Notes under the pieces: generated by a model
What the model saw: the letters and a program-made list of their open reading frames with translations, nothing else
Told to the model about the DNA's origin: nothing
Database searches by the model: none
Source of the DNA: Flemingiibacterium sp045578725
Lineage (GTDB): Bacteria > Bacillota > Clostridia > Oscillospirales > CAG-272
Reading direction: 5' to 3'
Assembly: GCA_045578725.1 (NCBI GenBank)
Contig: JAZNKS010000016.1
Location: forward strand, 17,963-81,962
Length of the DNA stretch: 64,000 bases
Program-made: the position numbers and the translations under genes
Shown: positions 16,992 to 24,944 of the stretch, in pieces
Numbering within the stretch: the stretch's first letter is position 1
Layout of the letters: each line of letters opens with the position of its first letter

Positions 16992-17462
16992 ATGACTCGA
17001 ACAAAGAAACTCACCCGCATGTTGCTGGCTTTGCTCCTGCTGGCCGGCATCACCATCGCCGTCAGTGCTGACGGTGCTACCGACATTTCAGCAACATATG
17101 TATACGATGGTGAGGTATACAACTGTTCCGGCTCCTTAGCCGTGTATAATACCTTCACCGCCAATGCCTACACCGGTGTTGACACAATCCATGGTCATTA
17201 CAGCTATCTGGAATCTGCGGTTGCAGTCTGGGATGCTAATGGCAACAGTCTCGGAACCGATTACGATTACGACGGAACCGGAAATCTCTTCGTCTATGCA
17301 TCCTTGAATGGCAATGCCGAGCCCGCCAGTGCTATCGGAGAGCATCTGGTATATATCTACGACTATGAGATCACCGTAGAAGAGAATACCGGTATTGCAA
17401 ATCCGTCCACAGTGCCCTATGACATCTGCTATTTCACTGGCAGAACGACCTGGGAACCGTAA
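16992..17462 (+). CDS. Small exported protein of unknown function
   Basis: 156 residues from the ATG at 16992, chosen because GGAGG lies 6 nt before it. A classic signal peptide (TRTKKLTRMLLALLLLAG) ends near AVSADG. The mature part, about 130 residues, is rich in Tyr, Asn, Thr and Gly (DYDYDGTG, YDYEITVEEN) and is predicted to be all-beta, without cysteine pairs or an anchoring motif. I do not recognise the family. It precedes a lipoprotein of unknown function, and a hairpin between them may weaken readthrough, so the two may be partly co-expressed. Confidence 0.7.
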   Translation: MTRTKKLTRMLLALLLLAGITIAVSADGATDISATYVYDGEVYNCSGSLAVYNTFTANAYTGVDTIHGHYSYLESAVAVWDANGNSLGTDYDYDGTGNLFVYASLNGNAEPASAIGEHLVYIYDYEITVEENTGIANPSTVPYDICYFTGRTTWEP

Positions 17463-17510
17463 ACAAAGCTCTCCGTTAGGACGTCCACACCATCCGAACA
17501 AATCCTACCG

Positions 17511-17538
17511 AAGCGGAAAGCCGGATGGCTTTCCGCTT
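17511..17538 (+). terminator. Hairpin between two exported-protein genes
   Basis: 12-bp stem (17511-17522 with 17527-17538). The tail is only moderately T-rich, so it may be a leaky terminator or attenuator. Confidence 0.5.
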
Positions 17539-17563
17539 CCTTGATTATTTGAGGATAACAGCA

Positions 17564-18844
17564 ATGAAAAAAACAGTAATATCTCTCCTGCTGGCGGCTG
17601 TCCTTATCCTTGCGGCCTGCGATTCCGGGATGCGTGAGATTGAAACAGCACCTGTCGTTGACTCTTTATCAGACAGCAGCACAGGCGATACACAGAATAT
17701 TCGTCCCGGGTACGAATACACGCCAAGCAATGACCGTGCGCATGATCTTGTGATGCCAACCGCATTCAATAACATGCTTCAATACGAAAACGGAATAATC
17801 TATGCGATCTTCTGGGGATATCTCCCCTTCCGGTTCAATCCGGAAACCGGATACCTGACGACGCTCTGCCCCGACCCTCTCTGTGACCACAAAAGTCCTA
17901 CCGCATGCGGCATCAACGATCATATGAAATCCATGGTTTTTCATGATGGCAAATGTTATTATGATGACATTCGGCACCAAGCAGTAAAAAACCCCGCAAC
18001 CGGAAAATTCGATATAATTACTCACTATAGTGCTTCAAGTTTTGATATAAGGGAAGCAAAAGTGACTGAATACTGTGAGCAATGTTATCATTTGCCAAAT
18101 TCGGTTTATTTCGGAGATTATCGGTACTACTGCGCCTATGTCGATCCCGATGACCCGGAAAACTCCCTGAAAGGTATTTTCCGCATTCACCTTCCGTCTG
18201 ATACGCATGAGCTTCTCAAGGAACTGGAGTTCGCACAGCATGGCGGTATCTGGTATGCCGATGAAGCCTCTGTCTATTACAGTATCGGGGCTGCTCATTA
18301 CCGGATGTCCCTGGCTGATCCCGCCAACATTGAAAAGCTCCCGTTCAGCGGCGGCTGGTACACAGCCGATCTGACCGAGGATGACTACATCTACGCCAAC
18401 ACCACAAGCGCCAACGGTGAACGCATCATCCGGATTTCATGGGACGATTTCAGCGTGGAAACCCTGGTGGACGGGCTGAATTTTGACCCGCAGAAAACCA
18501 TCCGTTGTACGGATGATTACATTTACTATTTGGCCGGTGAGGATGCAATGATTCCGGGATACGATTACAAAACATCAACCGGCGACTTCTACCGGATTCC
18601 CAAGGCCGGCGGCGAGCCGGAGCTGGTTTTTGATGTCACGGATGAATTCCGCAAGGAACGTGTCCCTTTCCAGTTCATCGCTGACGGAAATTATATCTAT
18701 GTTCTCTGCCACCGTTGGAACGAAGAAAATCAGGAATATGTTCCGCCGGATACCGGCCGCGCAGAACGGGCAGGTTTTCTTGAACTGATGCGGATCAATG
18801 TCCTGACGCATGAGTATGACATCATCACACCCTACAATCAGTAA
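17564..18844 (+). CDS. Lipoprotein of unknown function with CPDPLCDH motif
   Basis: 426 residues from the ATG at 17564 (SD GAGG); an upstream in-frame ATG has no SD. The signal peptide ends in LILAAC (Cys19). The mature protein shows repeated short beta segments such as DDYIYANT, DDYIYYLAG and GNYIYVLCHRW, spaced as in beta-propeller proteins, and a motif LCPDPLCDH near residue 110 that I recall from a group of clostridial lipoproteins. It may form a propeller outside the cell. No enzyme motif is visible. It follows the small exported protein and ends at a strong terminator. Confidence 0.75.
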   Translation: MKKTVISLLLAAVLILAACDSGMREIETAPVVDSLSDSSTGDTQNIRPGYEYTPSNDRAHDLVMPTAFNNMLQYENGIIYAIFWGYLPFRFNPETGYLTTLCPDPLCDHKSPTACGINDHMKSMVFHDGKCYYDDIRHQAVKNPATGKFDIITHYSASSFDIREAKVTEYCEQCYHLPNSVYFGDYRYYCAYVDPDDPENSLKGIFRIHLPSDTHELLKELEFAQHGGIWYADEASVYYSIGAAHYRMSLADPANIEKLPFSGGWYTADLTEDDYIYANTTSANGERIIRISWDDFSVETLVDGLNFDPQKTIRCTDDYIYYLAGEDAMIPGYDYKTSTGDFYRIPKAGGEPELVFDVTDEFRKERVPFQFIADGNYIYVLCHRWNEENQEYVPPDTGRAERAGFLELMRINVLTHEYDIITPYNQ

Positions 18845-18853
18845 AAACAAGCG

Positions 18854-18880
18854 GAGCCGCACCTTTGTGCGGCTCTTTCG
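18854..18880. terminator. Intrinsic terminator between convergent genes
   Basis: 9-bp stem (18854-18862 with 18867-18875), 4-nt loop, short T-run. Confidence 0.75.
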
Positions 18881-18882
18881 TT

Positions 18883-19680
18883 CTATTTTTCCGGTCCTTC
18901 GCGGCGGCATCGCTTCCGGTATTCGCGCGGCGTAACGCCATGGGTGCTGCGGAAGACCCGCGCAAAATAGGAGGCATCCTCAAAGCCGCACGCCAGCGCG
19001 ATCTCCGTGATGGATGCATCCGAGCGGAGCAGCTGCTCTTCTGCCGCCGCCAGCCGCCGGGCCTTGATATACTGCATGACCGTCATACCCGTCTTTTCGC
19101 GGAAAATATGGCAGACATAACAGGGGCTCACAAAGCTTTCGGCCGCAATCTGTGCAACCGTCAGCGGCTCGAAAAGGTGGGCGCGGATGCTGTCGAGGAT
19201 CCGCTGCAGCGGCTGATTCTCCCGGCTCTCCTCCGGCTGTTTCCGCATCAGATAGCCGAGAATCCGTGCCGCCGCCTCGGTGAAGACCGCCATTTCAGCC
19301 CGGCTCCCCGCCGCATCCCGGCAGGCACGGAAGGCCCCATCCACCGCCGCGCAGTCGCCGGCATTCAGCCGGATGAAAACACCGCCGGACTCAGACAGCG
19401 CCGATTCCAGCCCCATCAGCGACAGGAGCGTTTCCATCCATCTGCGGTCCACGGAAATCTTACTCCTTGTATAGCTGTTCCTGTCATCGGGATTTGTCGC
19501 ATGGACATTCATCGCATCGAAGATATACAAACCGCCGTTCACCATCGGATACACGCGGTCCCCGATCAGCACGGTTCCGCCGTCGCTGAGGGTATGAATC
19601 ATCTCATAGACATCCCCGTGTGAATGCTCCCGGCTGTCCAGCCTGAAGACACCGACCCGCCGGTAATCCGCCTTGAACAC
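18883..19680 (-). CDS. AraC-family transcriptional regulator
   Basis: 265 residues from a GTG at 19680. The longer frame up to 19857 is rejected because the promoter (TATAAT at 19703-19708) lies inside it; GAGGTGAG then provides an SD 8 nt before the GTG. The N-terminal half is a cupin-like sensor (HSHGDVYEMIHTLSDG). The C-terminal half carries two helix-turn-helix motifs (LTVAQIAAESFVSPCYVCHI and ITEIALACGFEDASYFARVF). Its neighbours are an unrelated lipoprotein and, divergently, two PHP phosphoesterase genes, which may be its targets. Confidence 0.9.
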   Translation of the reverse strand: MFKADYRRVGVFRLDSREHSHGDVYEMIHTLSDGGTVLIGDRVYPMVNGGLYIFDAMNVHATNPDDRNSYTRSKISVDRRWMETLLSLMGLESALSESGGVFIRLNAGDCAAVDGAFRACRDAAGSRAEMAVFTEAAARILGYLMRKQPEESRENQPLQRILDSIRAHLFEPLTVAQIAAESFVSPCYVCHIFREKTGMTVMQYIKARRLAAAEEQLLRSDASITEIALACGFEDASYFARVFRSTHGVTPREYRKRCRREGPEK

Positions 19681-19702
19681 ATCGCTCACCTCGCTTTTTT
19701 TC

Positions 19703-19731
19703 ATTATATCACACCGCACCGGCCCTGTCAA
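19703..19731 (-). promoter_or_regulatory. Promoter of the AraC gene at 18883-19680
   Basis: Minus-strand TTGACA (19726-19731), 17 bp, TATAAT (19703-19708). This consensus promoter fixes the GTG start of the gene. Confidence 0.85.
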
Positions 19732-19796
19732 GGGACAGGAATGCGCCCCTCGCGCCAAAGAGCGCAGGATTGTCCGGTTTTTTGGCAATCGGATGC

Positions 19797-19824
19797 TTGA
19801 TTTATCCGCGGATTGTGATATAAT
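19797..19824 (+). promoter_or_regulatory. Promoter of the PHP gene pair
   Basis: TTGATT (19797-19802), 16 bp, TATAAT (19819-19824). Confidence 0.75.
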
Positions 19825-19904
19825 GGAAGGGAACGCAATAAGGTGAACCTGTGTCATCTTTTTCCCATCCCCTTCTTCCCGCCCCCGGGAACGGTTAACA
19901 CAGC

Positions 19905-20696
19905 ATGATAAAAGACTACCATATCCACGCCATGATTCCGGATCCGAAGGTTGACAGCGAGGCCTTCATCCGCCGCGCCATCGATGCCGGCCTGCGGGAA
20001 ATCGTCATCACCGATCATATGCCCCTGACATCTGTCTGTCCGGGCCATCGCGAGCGGATCCCAGCCGGCCGGATCGGCCAATACTGCGAAGCGGTTCGCT
20101 CCCTTGCCAAAAAATACGCGGACCGGATCCGGATCCTCGTCGGCATCGAATGCGACTATATCCCTTCCCTTGAAGGGGAGATCCGCCGGATACTGGCCGA
20201 GGGGGACTTTGATTATGTCCTCGGCTCCTCGCATCTCCATCTCTGGCCGGAATTTGTTCAGGGCGGCCGTACACGCACCGATTATGCCCGCGCGATTCTT
20301 GCCAACACCGCCGCGGCGGCATCCTCCGGCCTCTTTGATGCCATTCCGCATCTGGATATGTACCGCTGGGTCTTCCACAATCCCGCCCGCTTTGGGCTGG
20401 CCGATGACGGCGGGGATCCGACCGTCCTTCCGGAGCTGGATACGGCGCTGAAGGCCATCCGCCGGGGTGGGCTGAAGCTGGAGATCAATCCCCACTTTGC
20501 CCATCAGACCGGGCGGATCGATGACACCTATCCCGCGGCCCCCATTTTCCGACGGGCGCGGGAAATGGGAATTCCCTTTGTCTACGGCTCGGACACGCAT
20601 ACGGCCGATCATGTGGGCTGTATGCTCGGCGCGCTGGACAGGCACCCGCTGTTCGGCCCCGCCATCCGCGAATTTGACGAAAGGCAGGATTTTTAG
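19905..20696 (+). CDS. PHP-domain phosphoesterase, histidinol-phosphatase-like
   Basis: 263 residues. PHP metal-binding motifs are present: DYHIHAM (His6, His8), ITDHMP, GSSHLH, NPHFAH and YGSDTHTADHVG. The order fits the HisJ type, which removes phosphate from histidinol phosphate in histidine synthesis. No other his gene is nearby and the next gene is a second PHP protein, so another phosphoester substrate is possible. The SD is weak. The stop is directly followed by the ATG of the next gene, which implies translational coupling. Confidence 0.8.
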   Translation: MIKDYHIHAMIPDPKVDSEAFIRRAIDAGLREIVITDHMPLTSVCPGHRERIPAGRIGQYCEAVRSLAKKYADRIRILVGIECDYIPSLEGEIRRILAEGDFDYVLGSSHLHLWPEFVQGGRTRTDYARAILANTAAAASSGLFDAIPHLDMYRWVFHNPARFGLADDGGDPTVLPELDTALKAIRRGGLKLEINPHFAHQTGRIDDTYPAAPIFRRAREMGIPFVYGSDTHTADHVGCMLGALDRHPLFGPAIREFDERQDF

Positions 20697-21617
20697 ATGA
20701 AAACTATCAAGGAACTGCACGAAATTCTGAATTCCGTCCCCTTCGGGCGGATCAATGCGCACGTCCATACCCATGTCTGTGACGGCGCGCCCGATATGAC
20801 CGCCGCGGCGATCGCACGCGAGGCCGAAGCCGCCGGAATCGGTCTTGTCATTCTGACCCCGCATTTTCACCGGCGGGTGCAAGACGGGCGAACCGCGCTG
20901 TATGCCGATTCCGATCCCGCCATCTTCCCGGCCCTTCGGGAGGAGATCGATCACTATGAGCGGAGCGGCGGATCCGTGAAGCTTCTGCTTTCGGCCGAGG
21001 CGGATATTCTGGACACGGACGGCACGATCAGCTTTCAGGGCTCCCCCGAGGCGGAGCGGGCGATGGATCTTGTCAGCCCGACGCTCAACTACCATCCGCT
21101 TCTGGCGCTGGAGGGCGTGGCGGTGACGCACATCCGCGAAATGGACGATTATCACGAAAGCGGCCGCTTTGCGGCGATTGCCGCCGAAGCCTTCCCGGAT
21201 GCCGACGATCGTCATGCGGCGGTCATCGAAAGCGGGTTCGATGCGCAGATCAACGCGCTGCGCCGCTGTCTCTGGCCGGCGATGCTCGGACATTTTCTGA
21301 TCGCGCACACAAAGCCGGCCCGCACCTGTACATGGTTTGGCGAAAGCGAGCGTCATCTGGCGCTGATGAAGGCCAAAACCGCCGAGCTCCTTGCGGTCTG
21401 CCGCCGGACGGGCGGTATGATGGATCTGACCGGCCTGCATCTTTACCATTGCACCACGATGGCCGACCAGCGGCTCCATGACGGATTCCTGTACGATTAT
21501 CAGCGAGGCCTGCTTGGGGATTGCCGCGCGATGGGAATCCCCTGCGCCCCCGGAAGCGATGCGCACGGGCTTGGCGGCATCAGGGACAGCCGGCTGTTCG
21601 ACGGATATTGGGAATAA
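20697..21617 (+). CDS. PHP-domain protein of unknown substrate
   Basis: 306 residues. Motifs NAHVHTHVCDG, LTPHFHRR and a C-terminal APGSDAHGLGG show a PHP-type metal-dependent phosphoesterase fold. A long middle section (ESERHLALMKAKTAELLAVC) differs from HisJ. Its ATG directly abuts the stop of the first PHP gene, so the two are coupled and probably act in one pathway. A terminator shared with the convergent gene follows. Confidence 0.75.
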   Translation: MKTIKELHEILNSVPFGRINAHVHTHVCDGAPDMTAAAIAREAEAAGIGLVILTPHFHRRVQDGRTALYADSDPAIFPALREEIDHYERSGGSVKLLLSAEADILDTDGTISFQGSPEAERAMDLVSPTLNYHPLLALEGVAVTHIREMDDYHESGRFAAIAAEAFPDADDRHAAVIESGFDAQINALRRCLWPAMLGHFLIAHTKPARTCTWFGESERHLALMKAKTAELLAVCRRTGGMMDLTGLHLYHCTTMADQRLHDGFLYDYQRGLLGDCRAMGIPCAPGSDAHGLGGIRDSRLFDGYWE

Positions 21618-21622
21618 AGGAA

Positions 21623-21662
21623 GGTACTGCCTGGGCAATCGTGTCCAGACAGTATCTTTTTT
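21623..21662. terminator. Imperfect hairpin terminator between convergent genes
   Basis: Stem of GGTACTG-CTGG with CCAG-CAGTATC, one mismatch, followed by a T-run. Confidence 0.65.
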
Positions 21663-21664
21663 CT

Positions 21665-22516
21665 TTATCCGGCCGGATAATGGATGACCAGCGAATCGGC
21701 GATCGCCTTCAGCGCGGCGATCACATCGGGAGCTTCATCGGCCGGGCGGACAGCCGAGAGAACATACACGCCGGATTCAAAGCCGTAATAGAGCAGATAG
21801 GTCGTCATGCCGGCCTCGGTGTCAATCCGGCTGATGGCACAGGGGATTCCGTCCGGAGTAGTATAGTACTCGGTTTCCCCGGCCGTTCCTCCTTCCACAG
21901 TATAGTAAGGGTTCCCTTCTTCGGCCGCCTCACGGCTCAGGTAGACATACTGGTGCACGCGGATCCGCTCGCCGATCCGGGCACGGAGCGAATCCGGGAT
22001 CACATCCAGCCAGAAATCGCCGGCCATGAACGAGAGCTCCGCCTCGCCGTCCCTTTCCTCGCCGCAGACCACAACCGTCACCTCACCCCAGCCATCCGCC
22101 GGAATCGCCGTCAGCCTATCGCTGTAAACAAGCGGCAGGCTGAACATTTTCTGCCAGCCGGCCGGATTCTCAAAGCGGTAATAGCTCTTGATAAAGCCGT
22201 CATACCGCTCGGCATTATCAAGAATCTGCGCAACCGTTCCGGGTGCAAGCGTGGTGTAATCGGCGTTCACATAGACCATCTGACCGCCGCCGGTTTCATT
22301 GAAATAAGGCGTGACCTCCGGAGAAAGCCAATACATCCCGGCCGCGGCCGCACCGGTAATCATCACCGCCGCCAGAACAGCCGCTAATACAAGGCGGGGT
22401 GCCAGCTGCTTTTTCGCCTTCGGCCGTACATTTTCGGCTGCCTCCAGAATCGCCGCAAGCTCGCCTGCCTGCCAATCGGCTCCTGTGGCCTTCAGAATCA
22501 TTTCGGATCGTTTCAT
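21665..22516 (-). CDS. Probable membrane anti-sigma factor
   Basis: 283 residues. A cytoplasmic N-terminus of about 40 residues (MKRSEMILKATGADWQAGEL) precedes one membrane segment at about 43-60 (VLAAVLAAVMITGAAAAG) and an outside domain of about 220 residues rich in beta strands, with a DUF4367-like end (YVLSAVRPADEAPDVIAALK). Its start overlaps the stop of an ECF sigma gene in ATGA, the usual arrangement for sigma/anti-sigma pairs. The anti-sigma role is inferred from context and topology. Confidence 0.65.
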   Translation of the reverse strand: MKRSEMILKATGADWQAGELAAILEAAENVRPKAKKQLAPRLVLAAVLAAVMITGAAAAGMYWLSPEVTPYFNETGGGQMVYVNADYTTLAPGTVAQILDNAERYDGFIKSYYRFENPAGWQKMFSLPLVYSDRLTAIPADGWGEVTVVVCGEERDGEAELSFMAGDFWLDVIPDSLRARIGERIRVHQYVYLSREAAEEGNPYYTVEGGTAGETEYYTTPDGIPCAISRIDTEAGMTTYLLYYGFESGVYVLSAVRPADEAPDVIAALKAIADSLVIHYPAG

Positions 22517-23043
22517 TCGTTATTCTCCTTCCAGTAATCACGGATTTGCTTCAGGGTGCGGTAAAGCTTGTTTTTCACATCCGACTCGGAAAGGTCCAGC
22601 AGCCGGGCGATTTCCGGCAAAGACACGCCAAAGCGGTAATAGAGGTGAAAAATCCTTCTCACCGGCTCCCCTCTCTCTTTGAGATGGCGGTCGGTCCATT
22701 GCAGAATCTCCCCGTCCACGGCGATTTCCTCGATCGACAGCGCCGTAATATCGGCCATCTCAATCTCCGTGCCGTCCGGCAGCGGCTCGGGCTGCACCTC
22801 ACGCCGCCGTGAAAGCGTTCGCCAGTACCGGGCGAGCTTCTGGCGCATCAGCTTCCGGATCATTGCCTCCGGCTCCGTGATGTAATCCGGCCCCCTTTTC
22901 TGCAGAATCCGGTAGAGCTCCAGATAGACCTCCTGCACGAGATCGCCGATATCCGCACTCTGCCGGCATCCTGCCGCCGCAAGGGATCCTGCAAGGCGCC
23001 AGGTCTGCTCATAGATTTCGGTGAACCGTGTCCTGATATCCAT
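22513..23043 (-). CDS. ECF-type RNA polymerase sigma factor
   Basis: 176 residues. Region 2 contains DIGDLVQEVYLELYRIL, and region 4 at the C-terminus contains FGVSLPEIARLLDLSESDVK with a recognition helix, as in sigma-70 ECF factors. The linker is Glu/Pro-rich. SD AAAGGGGG. It overlaps the anti-sigma-like gene by 4 bases. An AraC gene lies 68 bp upstream in the same direction with no terminator, so the three may be one operon. The regulon is unknown. Confidence 0.88.
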   Translation of the reverse strand: MDIRTRFTEIYEQTWRLAGSLAAAGCRQSADIGDLVQEVYLELYRILQKRGPDYITEPEAMIRKLMRQKLARYWRTLSRRREVQPEPLPDGTEIEMADITALSIEEIAVDGEILQWTDRHLKERGEPVRRIFHLYYRFGVSLPEIARLLDLSESDVKNKLYRTLKQIRDYWKENNE

Positions 23044-23111
23044 GGTCCATTCCCCCTTTCACTCTATAAGCGGCCTGCAGAAGACGATCCGTTTCGGAAA
23101 GGCGAAAATCT

Positions 23112-23897
23112 TTATTGGCCCTGCCTGTGCATCCATTGGCTGGGCGTCATGCCGTAGGCCCGCCGGAATTCGGCGGAAAAGTAGCTGATGCTGTCAAAGC
23201 CGCATCGGAGCGCAATTTCGCTGATCGGATAGACGGCTGTGGCAATCAGCGCGCGGGCGTGCTCCAGCCGGAGCCTGCGGATGTATTCGCGCGGTGCCAT
23301 CCCGGTACAGGCGTGAAATTCCCGCCGGAACCAGACCTCGCTGATACCGGCCGCCTGTGCCAGCGCCGCCACTGTCAGCTCCGGATCGTCATACTGCTCC
23401 CCGATCTGCTTCAGGGCCAGCCGCATCCGGCGGGGCATCGCCCGATGCTCGTCCTCATGGCTTTCTCCATACAGCATGGAAAACAGCTCATACAGCACCG
23501 CAAGACTCCCGTAATCCGGCCCGGCACCGGCCCGATACCGGGTACTCAGCGCCTCAAAGCGGCTCCGGTATTGGGCAGGCGCGCGGGGACAGAGCAGAAA
23601 AATGCCGGAATCGGTTACCGGCTGCGGATCCGTCTGCAGGGAAAAATGCAGGGACAGCATCCGTCCGCCGCGAACCGTTTCCTCCTCGTAACCGATCCCG
23701 CGCGGAATATAGGTGATCCCGTTTTCGGCGGAAACGAGCGGCCGCTCCATGCCGTCCGGACGGATCCGCTTCTCGCCGCTGATCCGGAAGGTCAGCGTAT
23801 GATAATGCGCGACTCCGATACGGATGATTTTTGATTTCTGATACTCTTTATCATCGGCGATCAGCTCGTCAATCACCAGATTTGCCGGGAATTTCAT
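23112..23897 (-). CDS. AraC-family transcriptional regulator
   Basis: 261 residues. The N-terminal cupin-like sensor (VAHYHTLTFRISGEKRI, YIPRGIGYEEE) is followed by two helix-turn-helix motifs (LTVAALAQAAGISEVWFRRE and ISEIALRCGFDSISYFSAEF). SD AAGGAGG. Its promoter is back to back with that of the two iron-sulfur protein genes, with an inverted repeat between them, so it probably regulates both directions. Confidence 0.9.
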   Translation of the reverse strand: MKFPANLVIDELIADDKEYQKSKIIRIGVAHYHTLTFRISGEKRIRPDGMERPLVSAENGITYIPRGIGYEEETVRGGRMLSLHFSLQTDPQPVTDSGIFLLCPRAPAQYRSRFEALSTRYRAGAGPDYGSLAVLYELFSMLYGESHEDEHRAMPRRMRLALKQIGEQYDDPELTVAALAQAAGISEVWFRREFHACTGMAPREYIRRLRLEHARALIATAVYPISEIALRCGFDSISYFSAEFRRAYGMTPSQWMHRQGQ

Positions 23898-23920
23898 ATA
23901 TTCCGCCTCCTTTTTCTTCT

Positions 23921-24013
23921 ATTATAGCACATATGGCGGCAAAAATCAAGTTACGAAATCTTATAGTCTGATTTCGTTTGCTTATTGCAGGCTCCCTTCG
24001 CTTCTGCTATAAT
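23921..24013. promoter_or_regulatory. Divergent promoters with an inverted repeat between
   Basis: Minus: TTGATT (23944-23949), 17 bp, TATAAT (23921-23926). Plus: TTGCAG (23985-23990), 17 bp, TATAAT (24008-24013). Between the two -35 elements lies a perfect inverted repeat ACGAAATC-N9-GATTTCGT (23953-23977), a good candidate for the AraC binding site. Confidence 0.75.
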
Positions 24014-24063
24014 AGTACCAACACAGGCAGTCTGACAGCTGCCGGAGCAGAAAGGATATCACT

Positions 24064-24936
24064 ATGAAACAACTGCGTGAAAGCATTCTCGCCGCCGCAG
24101 AGCGGGAGGGAATCGATCTCATCGGATTTGCACCCAAAAGCCGCTTTGACGGGCTGGAAGCCCGCCGCAATCCCTTCACCATCTTTCCGGAGGGTAAAAC
24201 CGTCATTCTCGTCGGCAAGCGGATCTGCCGCGGCTCCCTGCGCGGCGTGGAGGAGGGCACCAACTTCACCGATTACAGCTTTTTCGGCCGTGTCTGGCTG
24301 GAGGATGAATTTCTGGCGCTGGCCTGCTACGATATGACCCATATTCTGGAGGATGCGGGCTGGGAAGCCGTCCCGATCTTCCCGAATGCCACCGAAGCCG
24401 CCCCGACCGGCGTATCCGTCGGCGACGGCCGGGAAGCGCCCAATGTCCATCCCGACTTCGATTATGCGGCCGTCGCCTGCGGCCTCTGTGAAATCGGCCG
24501 GTGCGGAATGCTCCTCTCGCCGGAATTCGGCACCCGTCAGCGCTTCCACATGATTATCACCGATGCCGAGCTGGAGGGCACGCCGCTTCTTGAAGAATCC
24601 GTCTGCGATTCCTGCGGAAAGTGTGCATCCGCCTGCCCGCTTGGCGCCATCAGCCCGACCGAAACCGAAGAAATTACGGTTGCGGGCAAGACGATGACTG
24701 TCGCCAAGGTGGATGATTCCAAGTGCCGCACCTGCAAAAACGGTGCCCTTCCCAACCGCTTCACACCGGCGGGCAAGCCGGACCGCGCGGCCGCTCTCTG
24801 TGCCCGCACCTGTCTCTGCCATCTGGAGGAGGCCGGCCTTGTGAAGAATTGCTTCGAGAATCCCTTCCGCAAGCGGGGGGCCTGGGCGCTGGATGCCTTC
24901 GGTCAGTATGCCGGCAAGCCGGACGGTGAAAAGTGA
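24064..24936 (+). CDS. QueG-like iron-sulfur protein, first of a tandem pair
   Basis: 290 residues. The N-terminal part resembles epoxyqueuosine reductase (GIDLIGFAPKSRF, TVILVGKRICRGSLRGVEEG). A [4Fe-4S] motif CDSCGKCASACP lies near residue 180, but the second cluster site differs from QueG: CRTCKNG and CARTCLCHLEEAG. QueG proper uses cobalamin and two clusters to reduce epoxyqueuosine in tRNA; this paralogue may act on another substrate. SD AAAGG. Its promoter is divergent from an AraC gene, which is unusual for a housekeeping tRNA enzyme. Confidence 0.7.
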   Translation: MKQLRESILAAAEREGIDLIGFAPKSRFDGLEARRNPFTIFPEGKTVILVGKRICRGSLRGVEEGTNFTDYSFFGRVWLEDEFLALACYDMTHILEDAGWEAVPIFPNATEAAPTGVSVGDGREAPNVHPDFDYAAVACGLCEIGRCGMLLSPEFGTRQRFHMIITDAELEGTPLLEESVCDSCGKCASACPLGAISPTETEEITVAGKTMTVAKVDDSKCRTCKNGALPNRFTPAGKPDRAAALCARTCLCHLEEAGLVKNCFENPFRKRGAWALDAFGQYAGKPDGEK

Positions 24937-24944
24937 GGTCGGAT

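Noticed and set aside
19854..21638. 594-codon open frame opposite the two PHP genes
   Set aside because: The sense genes have intact metal motifs and a promoter; the antisense frame has neither.
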